5,701 bases of DNA from Gammaproteobacteria bacterium (GTDB lineage: Bacteria > Pseudomonadota > Gammaproteobacteria > Methylococcales > Methylomonadaceae): NCBI GenBank assembly GCA_024276805.1, contig JAJRWJ010000460.1, positions 1-5,701 of the forward strand. The letters are read 5' to 3'. A program made the position numbers and the translations under genes. The notes below the pieces were generated by a model that saw nothing but the letters and a program-made list of their open reading frames with translations, made no database searches and was not told where the DNA came from. This document shows positions 5,569 through 5,701 of the stretch, one piece after another. Positions within the stretch are counted from its first letter, which is position 1. Every line of letters begins with the position of its first letter.

Positions 5569-5701
5569 ATGATATGGACTCCTCAATCGCCAACGGTGTC
5601 ATAATGCACCAGAGTATTTAACAACGGCATAAAGAGGAATCCGAAATGAATAATAGCGTAATTGGTTTAGATATAGCAAAAAACATCTTTCACATATATA
5701 C
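5567..5701 (+). mobile_element. Left end of an IS110/IS1111-family insertion sequence (runs off window)
   Basis: The element is recognised from the DEDD-transposase N-terminus at 5646. Its left boundary is inferred from two things. Similarity to the other repeat copy ends at 5568, and ATGGACTCCTC (5574-5584) resembles, from memory, the subterminal inverted repeat of IS1111-group elements, which sits a few bases inside the tip. Elements of this family make no target duplication and often insert at palindromic repeats. Only about 79 nt separate the inferred tip from the transposase start. That is too short for the bridge RNA found in the left end of IS110-group elements and favours IS1111-group, whose guide RNA lies at the right end. 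The exact tip is uncertain by several bases. Confidence 0.6.
5646..5701 (+). CDS. IS110/IS1111-family DEDD transposase, N-terminal 18 codons only
   Basis: The family's recombinase has an N-terminal RuvC-like DEDD nuclease domain and a C-terminal catalytic serine, and it moves the element using an element-encoded guide RNA. The translated start reads NNSVIGLDIAKNIFHIY, matching the hallmark (V/I)G(I/L)D(I/V)AKNVFxxH opening of the family; D9 is the first acidic residue of the DEDD set. ATG 5646 is preceded by AGAGGA (5633-5638) with 7 nt spacing, a strong ribosome binding site. The codons are clearly AT-richer than the upstream chromosomal genes, in line with a recently acquired element. The gene is cut by the window end, so it cannot be said whether it is intact. 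Confidence 0.85.
   Translation, partial: MNNSVIGLDIAKNIFHIY

Noticed and set aside
5413..5604. Open frame overlapping the small Cys/His gene in another frame and running through the repeat
   Set aside because: It has no ribosome binding site or recognisable motif, and half of it is the non-coding repeat and the IS end.
5569..5645. Bridge RNA encoded between the IS left tip and the transposase
   Set aside because: Only about 77 nt are available, with no strong stem-loop series, whereas left-end bridge RNAs of IS110-group elements are about twice that long. The RNA is expected at the right end, outside the window.

Overview
The window looks like chromosomal DNA of a gammaproteobacterium. PNPase, UvrC and PgsA all read like Enterobacteria/Pseudomonas-type orthologues, and uvrC-pgsA adjacency is a common gammaproteobacterial arrangement. 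Genus cannot be fixed from the sequence. A methanotroph-like or other environmental lineage is only a guess, prompted by the family-5 uracil-DNA glycosylase and the CCAACC-type intergenic repeats. All genes found are on the + strand.

Layout: (1) 2-1282, the C-terminal ~60% of pnp (polynucleotide phosphorylase), closed by a clear intrinsic terminator at 1313-1343. (2) 1344-1554, an intergenic stretch that is mostly a structured palindromic repeat. (3) 1555-4598, a tight three-gene run: family-5 uracil-DNA glycosylase, 13 nt, uvrC (best start TTG 2219), then pgsA overlapping the uvrC stop by 8 nt. (4) 4599-4688, a 90-nt gap with a candidate operator, then a TetR-family regulator (4689-5291). 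(5) 5330-5515, a 61-residue Cys/His protein of unknown function. (6) 5516-5568, a second, shortened and inverted copy of the intergenic repeat. (7) about 5567 to the end, the left end and first 18 codons of an IS110/IS1111-family (DEDD) transposase, cut by the window edge.

Functionally, pnp is an RNA-decay gene with its own terminator. The next unit couples two DNA-repair enzymes (uracil excision and the UvrABC incision nuclease), both with four-cysteine iron-sulfur signatures, to the committed step of phosphatidylglycerol synthesis. The tetR gene probably controls itself; its other targets are not visible.

The most interesting part is the right edge. An IS110-type element, a family known to be guided by an element-encoded bridge/seek RNA, seems to sit exactly where similarity between the two repeat copies stops. 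This suggests insertion into a repeated palindrome. The guide RNA itself would lie outside the window if, as the short left end suggests, this is an IS1111-group element.
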